DNA of 64,000 nucleotides from an uncultured Gammaproteobacteria bacterium (GCA_913042205.1 CAJWIY010000003.1:1-64000), one strand, 5' to 3'; positions 1 to 14,220 are shown, numbered from the stretch's first letter. Notes: generated by a model from the letters alone, not told the origin. Program-made: numbers and translations.

Positions 1-1131
1 TGTATCAAAAGAGTTGACTAGTTTCGAACGATTAAGCCCCAACGGTGGTTGGTGCTGGATTGAGTGACTTTGGTCATCTCCCAATGATTCGACCGAAATA
101 TTCTGATCACACATTTGCTCGGGCCGATCATCAGCCAGAACTCGACCAACCGAGCGTAATAAGAAATCATAAATTAATCGCGAGTCACGAAATCGAACTT
201 CATTTTTCGTAGGATGCACGTTTACATCGACTTGTGCCGGGTCAAGCTCGAGATACAACAGAAAACAGGGATGTCTGCCATGGAATAAAATATCACGATA
301 GGCTTGTCTCAACGCATGAGAAATCAACCTATCACGAATAAATCGGCCATTGACAAAGACATGCTGAAAGTCGGGCTGTGCTCGGTTGAATGTTGCTCGA
401 CAGGCCCATCCTTTAAGCGAAAGCCCAGTGGCTCTTGCATCTACAGGAAGAGCGGCATCCATAAAGCCACTACCCAGCAACTCCGAAATACGTGCAATCT
501 GAGTATTTTCTGAGAGCGCCGGGGCTAACTGCCGAGTCACTCGACCCTGATGGACTAATCGGAATCCAACATTAAAACGACTCAATGCTTGTCGGGTGAC
601 GACTGAGTCAATATGACCAAACTCCGTCTTCTCTGTTTTTAAAAATTTTCGACGAGCCGGAGTGTTAAAGAATAAATCACGAACATCTACTGTGGAACCT
701 CGCGGGTGTGGTGATGGTCGAACTAAAGCAACCATCTCTCTGCCTTCGATTGAGACTATAGACCCAGGCTCATCCTCGATAGCTGAAGTTAGATCAAGAC
801 GGGATACCGAGGCAATTGAGGCCAGAGCCTCACCACGAAATCCGAGGGTACTAACAGCCTCAAGATCATCTAGATCTAGAATTTTACTAGTGGCGTGCCG
901 CGACAATGCGAGCGCCAGCTCATCAGACGGAATTCCGTGTCCGTTATCCCGAACGCGAATCCGACCAATACCACCGGCCTCGCAATCAATATCTACCTGC
1001 GTAGATCCAGCATCAAGCGCATTTTCTACCAGCTCCTTAACTACGCTCGACGGACGCTCCACTACCTCACCAGCGGCAATTTGATTAGCAAGTCGCGGAG
1101 AAAGGACGGTAATAGAATGCTCAGATTTCAT
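1..1131 (-). CDS. mutL: DNA mismatch repair protein MutL, N-terminal part (runs off the left edge)
   Basis: Reverse-strand translation from ATG at 1131: MKSEHSITVLSPRLANQIAAGEVVERPSSVVKELVENALDAGSTQVDI..., the GHKL MutL signature; not in the ORF track because it is truncated. Confidence 0.95.
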   Translation of the reverse strand, partial: MKSEHSITVLSPRLANQIAAGEVVERPSSVVKELVENALDAGSTQVDIDCEAGGIGRIRVRDNGHGIPSDELALALSRHATSKILDLDDLEAVSTLGFRGEALASIASVSRLDLTSAIEDEPGSIVSIEGREMVALVRPSPHPRGSTVDVRDLFFNTPARRKFLKTEKTEFGHIDSVVTRQALSRFNVGFRLVHQGRVTRQLAPALSENTQIARISELLGSGFMDAALPVDARATGLSLKGWACRATFNRAQPDFQHVFVNGRFIRDRLISHALRQAYRDILFHGRHPCFLLYLELDPAQVDVNVHPTKNEVRFRDSRLIYDFLLRSVGRVLADDRPEQMCDQNISVESLGDDQSHSIQHQPPLGLNRSKLVNSFDT

Positions 1132-1234
1132 AAATTTTGCATACCTTTCGGTAGTAACTGCGTGCCGTTCCTTATAAGACCGTTTAACCTTAGTGTAGGG
1201 GTAGGCATTTTAGCCTCCACCACGTTCGTACATG

Positions 1235-2560
1235 CTATCGTGATACTATCGGCACCTCTAGCTTCTGGCCAAGTCGAATCACGTCGGTTTTTAGACCATT
1301 CAACTCTTTAAAAGCCTGTAATGATAGTCCGTACCGAGAAGCAAGTTCGGATAACGTATCGCCACGTTTGACTTCAATGGTCATCCGTTTACCCTTGTTC
1401 TGTTTGCGCCAGCCTACAAATGTATTCGCTGGTGGACTCTTCTCGAAATACCGTTTAATACCCTCAAAAATAGCTCCCGCAATCTTTTCTTGTTCTCGAG
1501 AACTCGATAAACGCTTGGCGTCAGACCGATTAGATAGGAAACCCGTTTCAATCAGAAGAGAGGGAATATCCGGGCTCCTTAGGACGGCGAAGTTCGCAAG
1601 ACCAAGCTGTTTCTTGTGTACCCGACCCATATCAGTCAAATCACTTAACACAAACTTTCCTGCCTGCTTAGAGATCCTAATAGCGGATTCCATCGACATG
1701 TTGAGCAGTACCTGGCGTGTAGAATTATCGACATTACCCAGATCAACACCGCCCGCCAAATCTTCAGCATTCTCGGTATTCTGCAACCACCTAGACAATT
1801 CCGAATTTGCGCCACGCAACGACAAAGCATACACACCGGTTCCGCGAACACTTTTATTCTTAGGAAAACTATCCGCATGAATCGATAGGAAGAAGTCAGC
1901 GCCAGCCTCACGCGCGATACGAGGCCGATTCTTCAATGGAATAAATCGATCGTCATCGCGTGTTAGGACAGCTCGATAACCCGGCTCACTCTGAAACCGT
2001 CGCGCCAGACGTTTGGAAATTTGCAGCACAACCTGTTTCTCAATCAAGCCGTAAGATGACGCTCCAGGATCTTTGCCACCATGGCCCGGATCAATAGCGA
2101 CAATGATGTCGCGCTTTTCAACCAGAGGCTCGGTCAGTTCCTCAGCTTTACTACCTCGTATTGAGGCCTTTTCACCGGCCACGTAACCAACAACGTCAAC
2201 CACCAGTCGATCGGGAAATCTTCCTTTCGCGTCAAGTGCAAATATATTTGATCGATAAGGCCCGGTAAGATCAAAAACTAGCCGACTACCTCTGCTCCGG
2301 TCCGCTGTGCGCACGCGCATTATTCTCTTATCATCAATAACAATAAGCTCCTGAAGCCTATCTGTACTGAGATTAGTCACATCCAAAACTAAACGACTCG
2401 GGTTATTCAAATTAAAGTAAGAAAATTTTGGCTGACCTGAAAGCTCTAAAACGACACGTGAGCTATCCTGGTCAGTCGACGAGCGCACTGATTTAAGTTC
2501 GATTGCGCGTGCCCAGGACGCCACCGAGAAAAGAATAACAATTAGACAGACGCGCATCAT
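1235..2560 (-). CDS. amiC: N-acetylmuramoyl-L-alanine amidase (AMIN + Amidase_3 + LysM)
   Basis: IVAIDPGHGGKDPGASS, LLIETGFLSN, C-terminal LysM (RGDTLSELASRYGLS); between tsaE and mutL; start likely at MMRV or MRV rather than the ORF start. Confidence 0.9.
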   Translation of the reverse strand: MMRVCLIVILFSVASWARAIELKSVRSSTDQDSSRVVLELSGQPKFSYFNLNNPSRLVLDVTNLSTDRLQELIVIDDKRIMRVRTADRSRGSRLVFDLTGPYRSNIFALDAKGRFPDRLVVDVVGYVAGEKASIRGSKAEELTEPLVEKRDIIVAIDPGHGGKDPGASSYGLIEKQVVLQISKRLARRFQSEPGYRAVLTRDDDRFIPLKNRPRIAREAGADFFLSIHADSFPKNKSVRGTGVYALSLRGANSELSRWLQNTENAEDLAGGVDLGNVDNSTRQVLLNMSMESAIRISKQAGKFVLSDLTDMGRVHKKQLGLANFAVLRSPDIPSLLIETGFLSNRSDAKRLSSSREQEKIAGAIFEGIKRYFEKSPPANTFVGWRKQNKGKRMTIEVKRGDTLSELASRYGLSLQAFKELNGLKTDVIRLGQKLEVPIVSR

Positions 2561-3024
2561 GCTGCGTTTGGTACCTCCAAATTGGATAGCCAATATTCTC
2601 CTTTCTCAGATTTTGCAGCCATTGCACATATACGCCGATCGCCATCCCACATCAGATGCAAAGCGAGGTCTGGTGAGGGAAGAAAGGACTCTGCTCGCTC
2701 TGGCCACTCGATCAGGACACCGTGCCCGTCCAGCATCTCCCGGAAACCTAAAAATTCCAACTCTTCAGGGTCTTGAAGTCTATATAAGTCCATATGCGAG
2801 ATGACCTGTGTCCGATTGATCGTATACGTCTCACATAGGGTGTAGGTCGGTGATGGAATAGTGTCAGTCACACCAAGCTTTTTCAAAAAAGCTCGCACCA
2901 GATGGCTTTTACCGACACCAAGGTTTCCTTTCAGTGTCGCAAGAAATGGGGCCTCTGGGCAACTCTTGGCGAGCGCTTTCCCGAGCTTGTTTGTCATCGA
3001 CTCATCAATCAATTCTATTTGCAT
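2557..3024 (-). CDS. tsaE: tRNA threonylcarbamoyladenosine biosynthesis ATPase TsaE
   Basis: GNLGVGKSHLVRAFLKKLG Walker A, SPTYTLCETY; next to amidase and mutL. Confidence 0.92.
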   Translation of the reverse strand: MQIELIDESMTNKLGKALAKSCPEAPFLATLKGNLGVGKSHLVRAFLKKLGVTDTIPSPTYTLCETYTINRTQVISHMDLYRLQDPEELEFLGFREMLDGHGVLIEWPERAESFLPSPDLALHLMWDGDRRICAMAAKSEKGEYWLSNLEVPNAA

Positions 3025-3065
3025 CAGGTGTTCCGATTTATGATTACTCTGTTAGTGTAACGGTC

Positions 3066-4157
3066 ATGGACGCGTCATGGCATCAATCAGATCAAGCTTT
3101 CGATAAGCTTAAACAAAAAGCATTAGAACTAGGCTTTACAGCTATCGGTGTTACCGATCCTGACGTCTCCGAGCACGTTCCTTTTCTCGAAGCTTGGATT
3201 GATGCTGGCTTTCAAGGGACTATGGACTGGTTTGAACGGAATCTAGAGCTTCGAAAGGATCCGACTCAACTAGTGGCCGGAACAAAACGGATTATTTCAG
3301 TCCGTCTAGACTATCTCCCGGAGAATACTGACTGCATTGAGATCCTAAATGATCCTGACAAAGCCTATGTTTCAAGATACGCGCTTGGACGCGACTATCA
3401 CAAGTTAATGCGTAAACGTCTGAAACAGCTGGGTGATTGGTTTTCTGAGCAAATCGCACCACATGGATTTCGTGTATTTTCAGATTCAGCACCAATTCTT
3501 GAAAAACATTTAGCGGAAAAAGCTGGGCTCGGGTGGATCGGAAAGCACACCTTGTTACTGTCTCGAAGTGCGGGAAGCTGGTTTTTTCTGGGCGAGCTAT
3601 TCACTGATTATCCATTACCCTTCTCAGCTCAAGCGGAGGATTCACGATGTGGCTCGTGTTCTGCATGTATTGATATCTGCCCTACAGATGCGTTCAAGGC
3701 TCCTTATGAACTAGATGCAACGAAATGCATTAGCTACCTGACAATTGAACATCGGGGACCAATCCCCGAAGAATTCCGTAAACCTATGGGTAATCGAGTT
3801 TTTGGATGTGACGATTGTCAGTTGGTTTGTCCTTGGAATCGATATGCATCCGCAGGTGATCCCGAGTTCAGACCTCGAAATGAACTCGACAAAAAGCAAT
3901 TAATCGACCTCTTTCAGTGGTCTGAAAAAGAGTTCCTAGAAAAAACTGAAGGCAGCCCACTCAGACGAGCGGGATATACAAAGTTTCTTGAAAATTTGGC
4001 TATAGGCCTTGGTAACAGCGAAGAAAAAATCTCTCAAAAACTTGGCTTACTGAACGAAAAAATTGGAGCACACGGACCAATTCTCGATGAGCACATCCAA
4101 TGGGCCATCAAAACCCTTAACGATCGAGTTTCAGAAAATGTGTCTTATAATGTTTGA
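3066..4157 (+). CDS. queG: epoxyqueuosine reductase QueG
   Basis: Two 4Fe-4S motifs ([24 protein letters not shown]); ORF 2934..4157, start more likely ATG 3066 ([10 protein letters not shown]). Confidence 0.93.
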   Translation: MDASWHQSDQAFDKLKQKALELGFTAIGVTDPDVSEHVPFLEAWIDAGFQGTMDWFERNLELRKDPTQLVAGTKRIISVRLDYLPENTDCIEILNDPDKAYVSRYALGRDYHKLMRKRLKQLGDWFSEQIAPHGFRVFSDSAPILEKHLAEKAGLGWIGKHTLLLSRSAGSWFFLGELFTDYPLPFSAQAEDSRCGSCSACIDICPTDAFKAPYELDATKCISYLTIEHRGPIPEEFRKPMGNRVFGCDDCQLVCPWNRYASAGDPEFRPRNELDKKQLIDLFQWSEKEFLEKTEGSPLRRAGYTKFLENLAIGLGNSEEKISQKLGLLNEKIGAHGPILDEHIQWAIKTLNDRVSENVSYNV

Positions 4158-4665
4158 GCTCATGAATTGATTCATAAATATCCGCGAGGGCCAAATGCTG
4201 ACCGGATTTAGTGATCCCGGCAGAGACACTCGTATTCCAGCGCCTTGCTAACTCTTTCAATGTGGACACGTCGAGATTTCTGTAATGAAAAAATGCTTCG
4301 AGATCGGGCATATAACGTGACAAAAATCGTCGATCCAGACAGATCGAGTTGCCGCACATTGGAGACTGTCGTGCATCGAGAAACTCACTTAAAAACTCAA
4401 TGGTTTTTGCTTCCGCTTCTGCCTCTGTTGTTTGCGAGTTCTGGACGCGCTTTATAAGACCTGATGTTCCGTGCTGATGTGTGTTCCACTCATCCATACC
4501 AGCCAGCAATGCCTGAGGCTGATTAACTGCGTATACAGGCCCCTCGCCGAGTATATTGAGATCTTTGTCTGTGACAACGGTGGCAATCTCGATTATTCGA
4601 TCATGATTCGGTGATAGTCCTGTCATCTCCAAATCAATCCAGATAAGGTTCAAAGGGTCTTTCAT
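4117..4665 (-). CDS. orn: oligoribonuclease
   Basis: [41 protein letters not shown] DEDDh exonuclease; start likely MKDPLN at 4665. Confidence 0.95.
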   Translation of the reverse strand: MKDPLNLIWIDLEMTGLSPNHDRIIEIATVVTDKDLNILGEGPVYAVNQPQALLAGMDEWNTHQHGTSGLIKRVQNSQTTEAEAEAKTIEFLSEFLDARQSPMCGNSICLDRRFLSRYMPDLEAFFHYRNLDVSTLKELARRWNTSVSAGITKSGQHLALADIYESIHELKHYKTHFLKLDR

Positions 4666-5609
4666 AAATGTCCTGTAAACGTCATACACTCGGAAAGTGT
4701 TTTTGCATTCGTAACTACTTTCAACAGACGATCGACACCTAAAGCTACACCGTAGCTCTCGGGCAAACCTTTCTTCAACGCGTTGAGTAATGCCTGATCT
4801 GTTGGAAGTATTGGGCGATGCAATGCCTCACGTCTATGATGGTCTTTCTCGAATCGTTCTGATTGCTCAACAACGTCACTTAACTCGTAATACCCGTTCG
4901 CTATCTCACTTCCACCAATATAAAGCTCAGCACGCTTTGCAACCGACTTCCCGTCAACGATCCCTGTCCGCGCCAATGCCGATTGAATTACCGGGAAATC
5001 GATCACGATATGATTTACTAAATGTGGCTCTACCTTTGTTGCAAACAAAACATTAAGAAGACTATCTAGATCCATTGTTGCAGCAGCTTTTGATCCGAGT
5101 AAGTCACTCGCAAACTGAACTAAATCGTTGGCTTCAGCATCATGGGGATTTAACCCAAAAACGGAATTAAACAGCTCACGATAAGAAACCACTTCGGGTC
5201 GACCAAATTCCGTGAGAGTCTCTATCAAATCCTGCATTTCGCAAATCATTTCTTCAAATGGACGCTCGGCTGTCGGGCGATACCATTCAAGCATTGTGAA
5301 TTCGATTGCGTGCTGTGGTCCGTCTTCATTCGCGCGGTAAGCCTTACCAATCGAATGCAAAGGATACGGATGTTCCGACAGTAGACGCTTTAAATAGGTT
5401 TCGGGCGATGATAGCAGGTAACCAATGTGAAATCCGGCCGGATCGTGAACCGTAAAGCTATCAAGCCATGGATCCGACGCGGGCGCTGTCGCTATGACGG
5501 GCACATCTACCTCGAGAGATTGTCTCGCCTCAAGAAACGAACGAAGCTTGGCAAGCAAACTGGCGCGGGCTTCCAGCATATTAATGGTGGCCGTCGGTCG
5601 CCCCATCAC
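4662..5609 (-). CDS. epmA: EF-P lysyltransferase EpmA (PoxA/GenX)
   Basis: class II LysRS-like: [53 protein letters not shown]; next to efp. Confidence 0.94.
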   Translation of the reverse strand: MMGRPTATINMLEARASLLAKLRSFLEARQSLEVDVPVIATAPASDPWLDSFTVHDPAGFHIGYLLSSPETYLKRLLSEHPYPLHSIGKAYRANEDGPQHAIEFTMLEWYRPTAERPFEEMICEMQDLIETLTEFGRPEVVSYRELFNSVFGLNPHDAEANDLVQFASDLLGSKAAATMDLDSLLNVLFATKVEPHLVNHIVIDFPVIQSALARTGIVDGKSVAKRAELYIGGSEIANGYYELSDVVEQSERFEKDHHRREALHRPILPTDQALLNALKKGLPESYGVALGVDRLLKVVTNAKTLSECMTFTGHL

Positions 5610-6181
5610 TTTTTTATTGCGCGCGAAACATAGTCCCCGGTTCGGGTATCAATGCGGAGAACTTCACCGACTTCAATGAACAGTGGTACGTTGACGGTAG
5701 CGCCTGTCGACAAGATCGCAGGCTTCGAACCACCTTGTGCCGTATCTCCTTTCAGACCTGGATCGGTCTCGATCACCTCAAGTTCAATATGATTAGGCGG
5801 AGTAACTGCTAGGGGTGCTCCATTAAATAATGTGATGACATAAATCTCTTGTTCTTTTAGCCACTTTACTACGTCACCAACCACTTTTGTTTCAGCCGCG
5901 TGCTGTTCAAAAGAACCATCGGTCATCATAAAGTGATAGAAATCACCATCGGTGTACAAGTATTCCATGTCAAGATCCATCACATCAGCCGCCTCAACTG
6001 AGTCACCTGACTTAAACGTCTTTTCAACGATGCGACCAGTCTTCAGGTTCTTAATTTTAACGCGATTGAACGCTTGCCCTTTACCTGGTTTAACAAACTC
6101 ATTTTCAACGATCGTGCAAGGATCACCGTCCATCAAGATTTTTAGGCCTGATTTGAACTCATTTGTTGAAAATGATGCCAT
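5606..6181 (-). CDS. efp: translation elongation factor P
   Basis: [49 protein letters not shown]; Lys in the KPGKGQ loop. Confidence 0.97.
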   Translation of the reverse strand: MASFSTNEFKSGLKILMDGDPCTIVENEFVKPGKGQAFNRVKIKNLKTGRIVEKTFKSGDSVEAADVMDLDMEYLYTDGDFYHFMMTDGSFEQHAAETKVVGDVVKWLKEQEIYVITLFNGAPLAVTPPNHIELEVIETDPGLKGDTAQGGSKPAILSTGATVNVPLFIEVGEVLRIDTRTGDYVSRAIKK

Positions 6182-6184
6182 GTA

Positions 6185-6631
6185 CTAGTCTCCCGTAATC
6201 GCAACAGTGATCGTTGCAAATACTTCAGAGTAAACTTGACACTGCACCTCGTGTTCACCTGTTGTGCGCAGTGGGCCCGCTGGAAGACGGACTTCACTCT
6301 TATCCAGCGTCAATCCAGCGGCAAGAGCCGCTTCAGCGATATCACGGGTACCGATCGAGCCAAAAAGCTTACCTTCGTCGCCTGCTTTGGCGGTGATCGT
6401 AACTGTTTGCCCGTTCAAACTCTCTGCCCGAAGGGTCGCAGCATCGATTTGCTCTTGGGCGTTTTTCTCGAGCTCAGCACGGCGTGCCTCAAATTCAGCA
6501 ATATTCGCCTCGTTAGCCAACACCGCTCGCCCCTGTGGGAGCAAGAAGTTCCGTGCGTAGCCTCCTTTCACTGTAACACGATCGCCGAGGGCTCCAAGCT
6601 TACCAACTTTTTCAAGCAAAATTACTTCCAT
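6185..6631 (-). CDS. rplI: 50S ribosomal protein L9
   Basis: [36 protein letters not shown]. Confidence 0.97.
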   Translation of the reverse strand: MEVILLEKVGKLGALGDRVTVKGGYARNFLLPQGRAVLANEANIAEFEARRAELEKNAQEQIDAATLRAESLNGQTVTITAKAGDEGKLFGSIGTRDIAEAALAAGLTLDKSEVRLPAGPLRTTGEHEVQCQVYSEVFATITVAITGD

Positions 6632-7507
6632 TTACTTATCCTCATTTACCGGTGGCTCCTGACGTACGCGGGCCCGAAAATCCACAAATGCGTCAATGAC
6701 TGCCAATAACGCCAATAACATTAAAAGATATGGCGTAAAAAAAACCAAAGCCGCATAAAACACGATGATGAGTCCTCTCGACTCCCTCATGCTGGTCAGC
6801 CCGTGAACCAATGCAATGCCAGCAAACATCAAAGGTAATGCACCTACCGGAGTGAACCGGAGCATCCACGGATCAATCAGAAATCCTGTGGTCGCTAGGA
6901 CCAAGCATCCGACTGCAAACATCGGCGGTAGGATTACCGCTTCAAACTCTGCCTTGAAGCCTCCAGGATTATATGCCTGAGCTTGAACCGCTCTGGCAAA
7001 TATAAGTGCGAATATCGCACTCACTGTTTGCACGAAACTCAACGCCCCAACAGATAGTGATGCCATCCATGCGTCGACTGTAACGCTGTCCACCCCAAGG
7101 ATGGCAAGTTGAGCCGGCGGAGCGACCACCTCTTTGATTGCTACCACTAGTCCTTTCAGCGTCTCCTCGTAGACCGCGCCTACCAAAAACACTAATACCA
7201 ACGAGAGTCCAAGTCCGATTAAAAGAACTAAAGTCCAGCTCAGTGTGCGATACAGCACTGCTGCCAGAACGATCGTAATTGCCAGAACCAGTAAGATGGA
7301 TGGGTCACCGAAAACAAATGCCATCGAAGACGCGCACAACAGAGGAGCCGCGGTTACCAACAATGACTTTTCGACGCCTCGGCGCAGTGCGTATAGAGCG
7401 ACCACAGATGCCCCCACCCACGAAAATAGGGGCAAAAATAACAGCAATGACGCAATCAGAGCAGCCCTCCATTCAGACGCCATTACATACTGCGCCAGCC
7501 GTGCCAT
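6632..7507 (-). CDS. DUF2232-like polytopic membrane protein
   Basis: Multiple hydrophobic segments; located between rpsR and rplI as in other gammaproteobacteria. Confidence 0.7.
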   Translation of the reverse strand: MARLAQYVMASEWRAALIASLLLFLPLFSWVGASVVALYALRRGVEKSLLVTAAPLLCASSMAFVFGDPSILLVLAITIVLAAVLYRTLSWTLVLLIGLGLSLVLVFLVGAVYEETLKGLVVAIKEVVAPPAQLAILGVDSVTVDAWMASLSVGALSFVQTVSAIFALIFARAVQAQAYNPGGFKAEFEAVILPPMFAVGCLVLATTGFLIDPWMLRFTPVGALPLMFAGIALVHGLTSMRESRGLIIVFYAALVFFTPYLLMLLALLAVIDAFVDFRARVRQEPPVNEDK

Positions 7508-7522
7508 TAGGTCCCCTATTTA

Positions 7523-7753
7523 TCAGATGTCGTGCGAGTCAGTGTAAGGAAGCATGGCTAGGTACCGTGCGCGTTTAATCGCAGTAGCAAGCTGCCGCTG
7601 ATACTTGGAACTTGTCCCTGTGATCCTCGAGGGCACGATTTTACCAGTTTCGGTAATATATTGCTTCAGAGTATCCAGATCTTTGTAGTCAATTTCCGCA
7701 ACATTTTCAGCCGAAAATCTGCAGAATTTACGACGTCGGAAAAACCGCGACAT
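7523..7753 (-). CDS. rpsR: 30S ribosomal protein S18
   Basis: [51 protein letters not shown]. Confidence 0.97.
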   Translation of the reverse strand: MSRFFRRRKFCRFSAENVAEIDYKDLDTLKQYITETGKIVPSRITGTSSKYQRQLATAIKRARYLAMLPYTDSHDI

Positions 7754-7762
7754 ATATCTCTC

Positions 7763-8215
7763 CTATTCCCCAGTTGCCTCTTCAACGTCAACAATATCAT
7801 CGCTATGATTGTCATCTGCGTTTTCAACAACAGCATCATTTGACTGCTCCGCATCGCTATCAGAGCGCCGCTCCGACCGCTCACGGTCCTGCCGACTTTC
7901 AGCGGCCTTAATCAGAGATATCTCAGTAACAGCATCTTTGCGCTTTATGACCATGTTACGTAGAACGGCATCATTGAACCGAAAGGTCGTTGTCAGCTCA
8001 TCTAAAACTTCAACCGAACATTCGATATTCCAAAGAATGTAATGTGCTTTATGTAGATCGTTGATCGGGTAAGCCAGCTGACGACGGCCCCAATCCTCTG
8101 AGCGATGGATAGATCCACCGGCTTCGGTCACGGTATTGGTGTACCGCTCCATCATAGCGGGCACTTGCTCTGACTGGTCCGGATGGAACAGCAAAACAAT
8201 TTCGTAGTGATTCAT
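7763..8215 (-). CDS. rpsF: 30S ribosomal protein S6 with acidic C-terminal tail
   Basis: [25 protein letters not shown]...[26 protein letters not shown]; tail [32 protein letters not shown]. Confidence 0.97.
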   Translation of the reverse strand: MNHYEIVLLFHPDQSEQVPAMMERYTNTVTEAGGSIHRSEDWGRRQLAYPINDLHKAHYILWNIECSVEVLDELTTTFRFNDAVLRNMVIKRKDAVTEISLIKAAESRQDRERSERRSDSDAEQSNDAVVENADDNHSDDIVDVEEATGE

Positions 8216-8220
8216 GTTAA

Positions 8221-8264
8221 CTCCTTATGGGTTTCACCAATCGGCCAGTCCGATTAGTAAGGAG
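8221..8264 (-). promoter_or_regulatory. rpsF 5'-UTR stem-loop sequestering the Shine-Dalgarno; candidate S6:S18 autoregulatory element
   Basis: Minus-strand RNA CUCCUUA(8264-8258)...UAAGGAG(8227-8221) perfect 7-bp helix using the SD, inner AAUCGG/CCGAUU helix with ACUGG loop. Confidence 0.6.
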
Positions 8265-8337
8265 GCTGTCAAGTTGATCAACAGCAGGGCGCAGGAGTCT
8301 AGTCGACCCTGCGTCCTATTGCAATCAGAGGATAAAC

Positions 8338-8604
8338 TTAATTATCGAGATCGTAACGATCCTCGCCATCATCTTCGTCTATTCCGCTAGCAGGAATCTT
8401 TACATTGCGAGCCGGAACCACAGTTGAAATGGCATGTTTATAAACCATTTGGCTCACAGTATTCTTCAAGAGAACTACAAACTGATCAAATGATTCGATT
8501 TGACCTTGGAGCTTGATTCCGTTGACTAAGAAGATCGAAACTGGAACGCGTTCTTTGCGCAAAATATTCAAAAAAGGGTCTTGAAGCGAGTGCCCTTTTG
8601 ACAT
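8338..8604 (-). CDS. hfq: RNA chaperone Hfq
   Basis: [66 protein letters not shown]. Confidence 0.98.
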   Translation of the reverse strand: MSKGHSLQDPFLNILRKERVPVSIFLVNGIKLQGQIESFDQFVVLLKNTVSQMVYKHAISTVVPARNVKIPASGIDEDDGEDRYDLDN

Positions 8605-8738
8605 AACTACCTCCCGATACCGGACGGTCGTGGAGCCAATCTTTTACAGCGGCTCCTAAGGCGGGTGTGATCACCCACGACGGTCTTTGTATGCGTTTTT
8701 GTTGTTTATTAAGAAGCAGCTCATGCTGCTCCTGCACA

Positions 8739-10992
<2,254 letters not shown>

Positions 10993-11061
10993 AATCTGTC
11001 CCTAGAATGAGCTAAGAAGCGGGCGAGTTTACCAACACTCGCCCAAAGACGCATCTGACAT

Positions 11062-11919
11062 TCAAAATTTTACAAGATAGGCGAGCGCGCTGAGGTCCTG
11101 GTAATTTAGGCAATGATTCGTGTCTGCTCGCACTTTCGGTTTGGCGTGGAAAGCCACCCCGATTCCAGAAGCAAGAAGCATTGGAATATCGTTGGCACCA
11201 TCGCCTACAGCCATGGTCTCAGATAACGTGATCCTAAGTGCGCTTGCTTCAGCAACAAGCGTTTTTAGTTTTATCGAACCGTCAATAATCGGAGGGATAA
11301 CCTTTCCCGTAACTTTGCCGTTTCTGCATTCCAAGGTATTTGATAAAACGAAATCCATACCCAATCGTTCACCAATTTGTTCTGCAAAATATGAAAAGCC
11401 TCCCGAAACAATCCCCTGACGGACTCCCGCACCCGTGAGGTTCGCCGCTAATACATCCGCACCCGGCATTAACGAGAGATGCTGGGCAACCACGTCAAGT
11501 TCAGATTGGGCAAGGCCGCGCAGCAGACTGAGTCGCTCAGTAAAACTTGCTACAAAATCGAGTTCTCCGCGCATAGCACGTTCGGTGATGACCGACACCT
11601 GTTGACCCAAGCCGAAAGCTCCCGCCAACTGATCTATGACTTCTTGCTGAATGAGAGTCGAGTCCATATCGAACAACGCAAGCTTGGGATACTCGTCCCG
11701 AACCAACAAATAATCAGTGCTAGCATCCTCCGCTGCATTTTCAAGTAAAGATTCATCGACAAAATCAACCTTAAATTCAATACAGTCACAAGAGGGTGCA
11801 ACCAACAGATCCTGAGATTGGCGATGATAGCTTTGAGCATTAGCCAACCCAGCCTGATTAATAAGCTTTTCCAGTGCCTCGAAATGACTCGCCTTACTCA
11901 CGAACCACAACAATCTCAT
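11062..11919 (-). CDS. serB: phosphoserine phosphatase
   Basis: [42 protein letters not shown]-like motif, [13 protein letters not shown]. Confidence 0.95.
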   Translation of the reverse strand: MRLLWFVSKASHFEALEKLINQAGLANAQSYHRQSQDLLVAPSCDCIEFKVDFVDESLLENAAEDASTDYLLVRDEYPKLALFDMDSTLIQQEVIDQLAGAFGLGQQVSVITERAMRGELDFVASFTERLSLLRGLAQSELDVVAQHLSLMPGADVLAANLTGAGVRQGIVSGGFSYFAEQIGERLGMDFVLSNTLECRNGKVTGKVIPPIIDGSIKLKTLVAEASALRITLSETMAVGDGANDIPMLLASGIGVAFHAKPKVRADTNHCLNYQDLSALAYLVKF

Positions 11920-14186
11920 GATTCCGTCTCGAGCCGCTCGACTCGCTGGAATCCACGCGGTAACAGTTTTCCACGCCGCGCTCGCTCACCGACAAAGTTA
12001 TCTAAATCTGACGGTGAAAGGGTTAAGTGACGCTTGCCCGCAATGACTCGTAAAGAACGCAGCGGCGGCAACACGCAGATAGCGGTAACCCGGTGTCCGT
12101 CCTTTAACTGTGCTGGTGGAATCTGCACCAATTTGTTGCCCTTACCTCTCGCAAGCTCAGGCAGCTGATGTGCTTCGAAAACTAGAAGGTGTCCAGTTGA
12201 GGCTGCCACCGCAATACGTGACAATTCAGAATCAACAATCTCAACCGGTGGAAGTAATTCTGCTTCGCCTAAATTCACTACCGATTTACCTGCCTTATTA
12301 CGGCCCAGAAGATCACCATGTTTAGAGATGAAGCCATAACCATAGCTGGTCGCTAGAACCCACTTTGCTGCCTCATCGGCCAGTGCAAGCTGAGTGACTT
12401 TTGAACCAGCCGTTAAATCGATCCGTCCGGACAAAGGTTCACCCTGACTTCGCGCTGAGGGTAATGTGTGGGTTTGCACCGAATAGGCTCGACCGTTTGT
12501 GTCGAAGGCTACGAGAGGCTGATTCGACCGACCTTGTGTGGACGTCAGGTACTTGTCACCCGCTTTATAAGATAGCGCTTCGGGATCAATATCATGCCCC
12601 TTTGCACTGCGGATCCATCCGTTGTCACTTAGCACAACGGTTACCTGTTCTGAAGCAACAAGCTGATCTTCACGAAGCGCACGCGCCTCCTGCCGGATCA
12701 CAATTGGCGATCGTCGATCATCGCCGTAGTTTTCAGCATCCTTTGTCAGCTCGTCACGAATCAATTTGGTCATTTTTGAGCGCGAGCCCAAAATACTCTC
12801 AAGATACTCTCGTTCACCCTCAAGTTCCTTTTGCTCGCCCTGTAATTTAACCTCCTCGAGTTTTGCTAAATGACGCAAGCGAAGATCGAGGACGGCACTT
12901 GCCTGAATCTCGCTCAGAGCAAACCGCTTCGTTAATTCAATTTTGGGTGCATCCTCTTCCCGAATGACGCGGATTACTTCATCGATATTGAGGTACGCGA
13001 TTAAATAACCCTCAAGGATATGCAAGCGATCCATTACTTGATCGAGGCGGTGCGTCAATCGACGCGTGACCGTATCACGACGCCACCCTAACCACTCGGC
13101 CAAGGTCGAAAGCAACGATTTGACTTGTGGGCGACCATCCACTCCTATCATATTCAGATTGACGCGATAAGTTTTTTCGAGATCAGTTGTCGCAAACAAA
13201 TGAGGCATAACTTCTTCGGCATTCACTCGGTTGGAACGCGGCGTCAACACCAACCGAATTGGATTTTCATGGTCTGATTCGTCACGCAAATCAACAATCA
13301 TGGGTAATTTCTTCGCCTGCATTTGTGAAGCGATTTGCTCAAGGATTCGCGCTGGCGAAGCCTGATGGGGTAACGCATTAATGACAATATCACCGTCCTC
13401 AAAGACATAAGTCGCTCGCATCCGAATCGAACCATTTCCGTTCTCATAGACGTTTACAATATCAGCGGGCGAGGAGATGATTTCCGCGGTAGTGGGATAA
13501 TCGGGACCGGGCACGAAACGCATGAGATCAGTAACCGTGGCTTTTGGATAGTCCAGCAAATGAATTGCCGCGTTAACCACTTCGCGCAGGTTATGGGGCG
13601 GTATATCTGTCGCCATGCCGACTGCAATACCCGTAGTCCCGTTAAGTAAAATCGAGGGTACTCTGGCCGGAAGTAATTTCGGTTCCTTTAAGGTCCCGTC
13701 AAAATTGGGTTGCCAGTCGACGGTTCCTTGGCCCAGCTCATCCAACATAATTTTCGCAATCGGGGTCAGACGCGCCTCGGTGTAACGCATAGCTGCAAAA
13801 CTCTTTGGATCATCCGGGCTCCCCCAGTTTCCCTGACCATCAACAAGTGGGTATCGTGTGGAAAAGGACTGCGCAAGTAAAACCATTGCCTCATAACAAG
13901 CAGAGTCTCCATGGGGGTGGAACTTGCCTAACACGTCACCAACCGTCCTCGCTGACTTCTTATGTTTGGACTGGGCTGACAGACCGAGTTCACTCATTGC
14001 ATAGACGATGCGTCTCTGAACGGGTTTAAGACCATCACCAATATGAGGCAATGCGCGGTCAAGGATGACGTACATGGAATAATCGAGGTATGCCTTCTCG
14101 GTATAAGTTTTTAACGGAAGCCGTTCGAAAGCTTCGGTGGATTCAAGAGCCAATGGAAAAACCTTTGAGTATATGGAAAAACCCAA
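11916..14186 (-). CDS. parC: DNA topoisomerase IV subunit A
   Basis: [58 protein letters not shown]. Confidence 0.96.
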   Translation of the reverse strand: MGFSIYSKVFPLALESTEAFERLPLKTYTEKAYLDYSMYVILDRALPHIGDGLKPVQRRIVYAMSELGLSAQSKHKKSARTVGDVLGKFHPHGDSACYEAMVLLAQSFSTRYPLVDGQGNWGSPDDPKSFAAMRYTEARLTPIAKIMLDELGQGTVDWQPNFDGTLKEPKLLPARVPSILLNGTTGIAVGMATDIPPHNLREVVNAAIHLLDYPKATVTDLMRFVPGPDYPTTAEIISSPADIVNVYENGNGSIRMRATYVFEDGDIVINALPHQASPARILEQIASQMQAKKLPMIVDLRDESDHENPIRLVLTPRSNRVNAEEVMPHLFATTDLEKTYRVNLNMIGVDGRPQVKSLLSTLAEWLGWRRDTVTRRLTHRLDQVMDRLHILEGYLIAYLNIDEVIRVIREEDAPKIELTKRFALSEIQASAVLDLRLRHLAKLEEVKLQGEQKELEGEREYLESILGSRSKMTKLIRDELTKDAENYGDDRRSPIVIRQEARALREDQLVASEQVTVVLSDNGWIRSAKGHDIDPEALSYKAGDKYLTSTQGRSNQPLVAFDTNGRAYSVQTHTLPSARSQGEPLSGRIDLTAGSKVTQLALADEAAKWVLATSYGYGFISKHGDLLGRNKAGKSVVNLGEAELLPPVEIVDSELSRIAVAASTGHLLVFEAHQLPELARGKGNKLVQIPPAQLKDGHRVTAICVLPPLRSLRVIAGKRHLTLSPSDLDNFVGERARRGKLLPRGFQRVERLETES

Positions 14187-14220
14187 ACGCTACCGGTGGA
14201 TTCATCCGTAAGCAAGGTAC

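Noticed and set aside
662-1311. Track ORFs 662..1084 and 895..1311 on the + strand
   Set aside because: Mostly antisense to mutL; unconvincing Ser/Arg-rich translations; no family signature.
8289-8322. Stem-loop between hfq and rpsF as a regulatory RNA
   Set aside because: Imperfect GC-rich stem just downstream of hfq; most simply a terminator-like structure, no clear U-tract to support more.
12000-14186. Quinolone-resistance substitutions in parC
   Set aside because: Region [13 protein letters not shown] retains the Ser and Glu seen in wild-type E. coli ParC.
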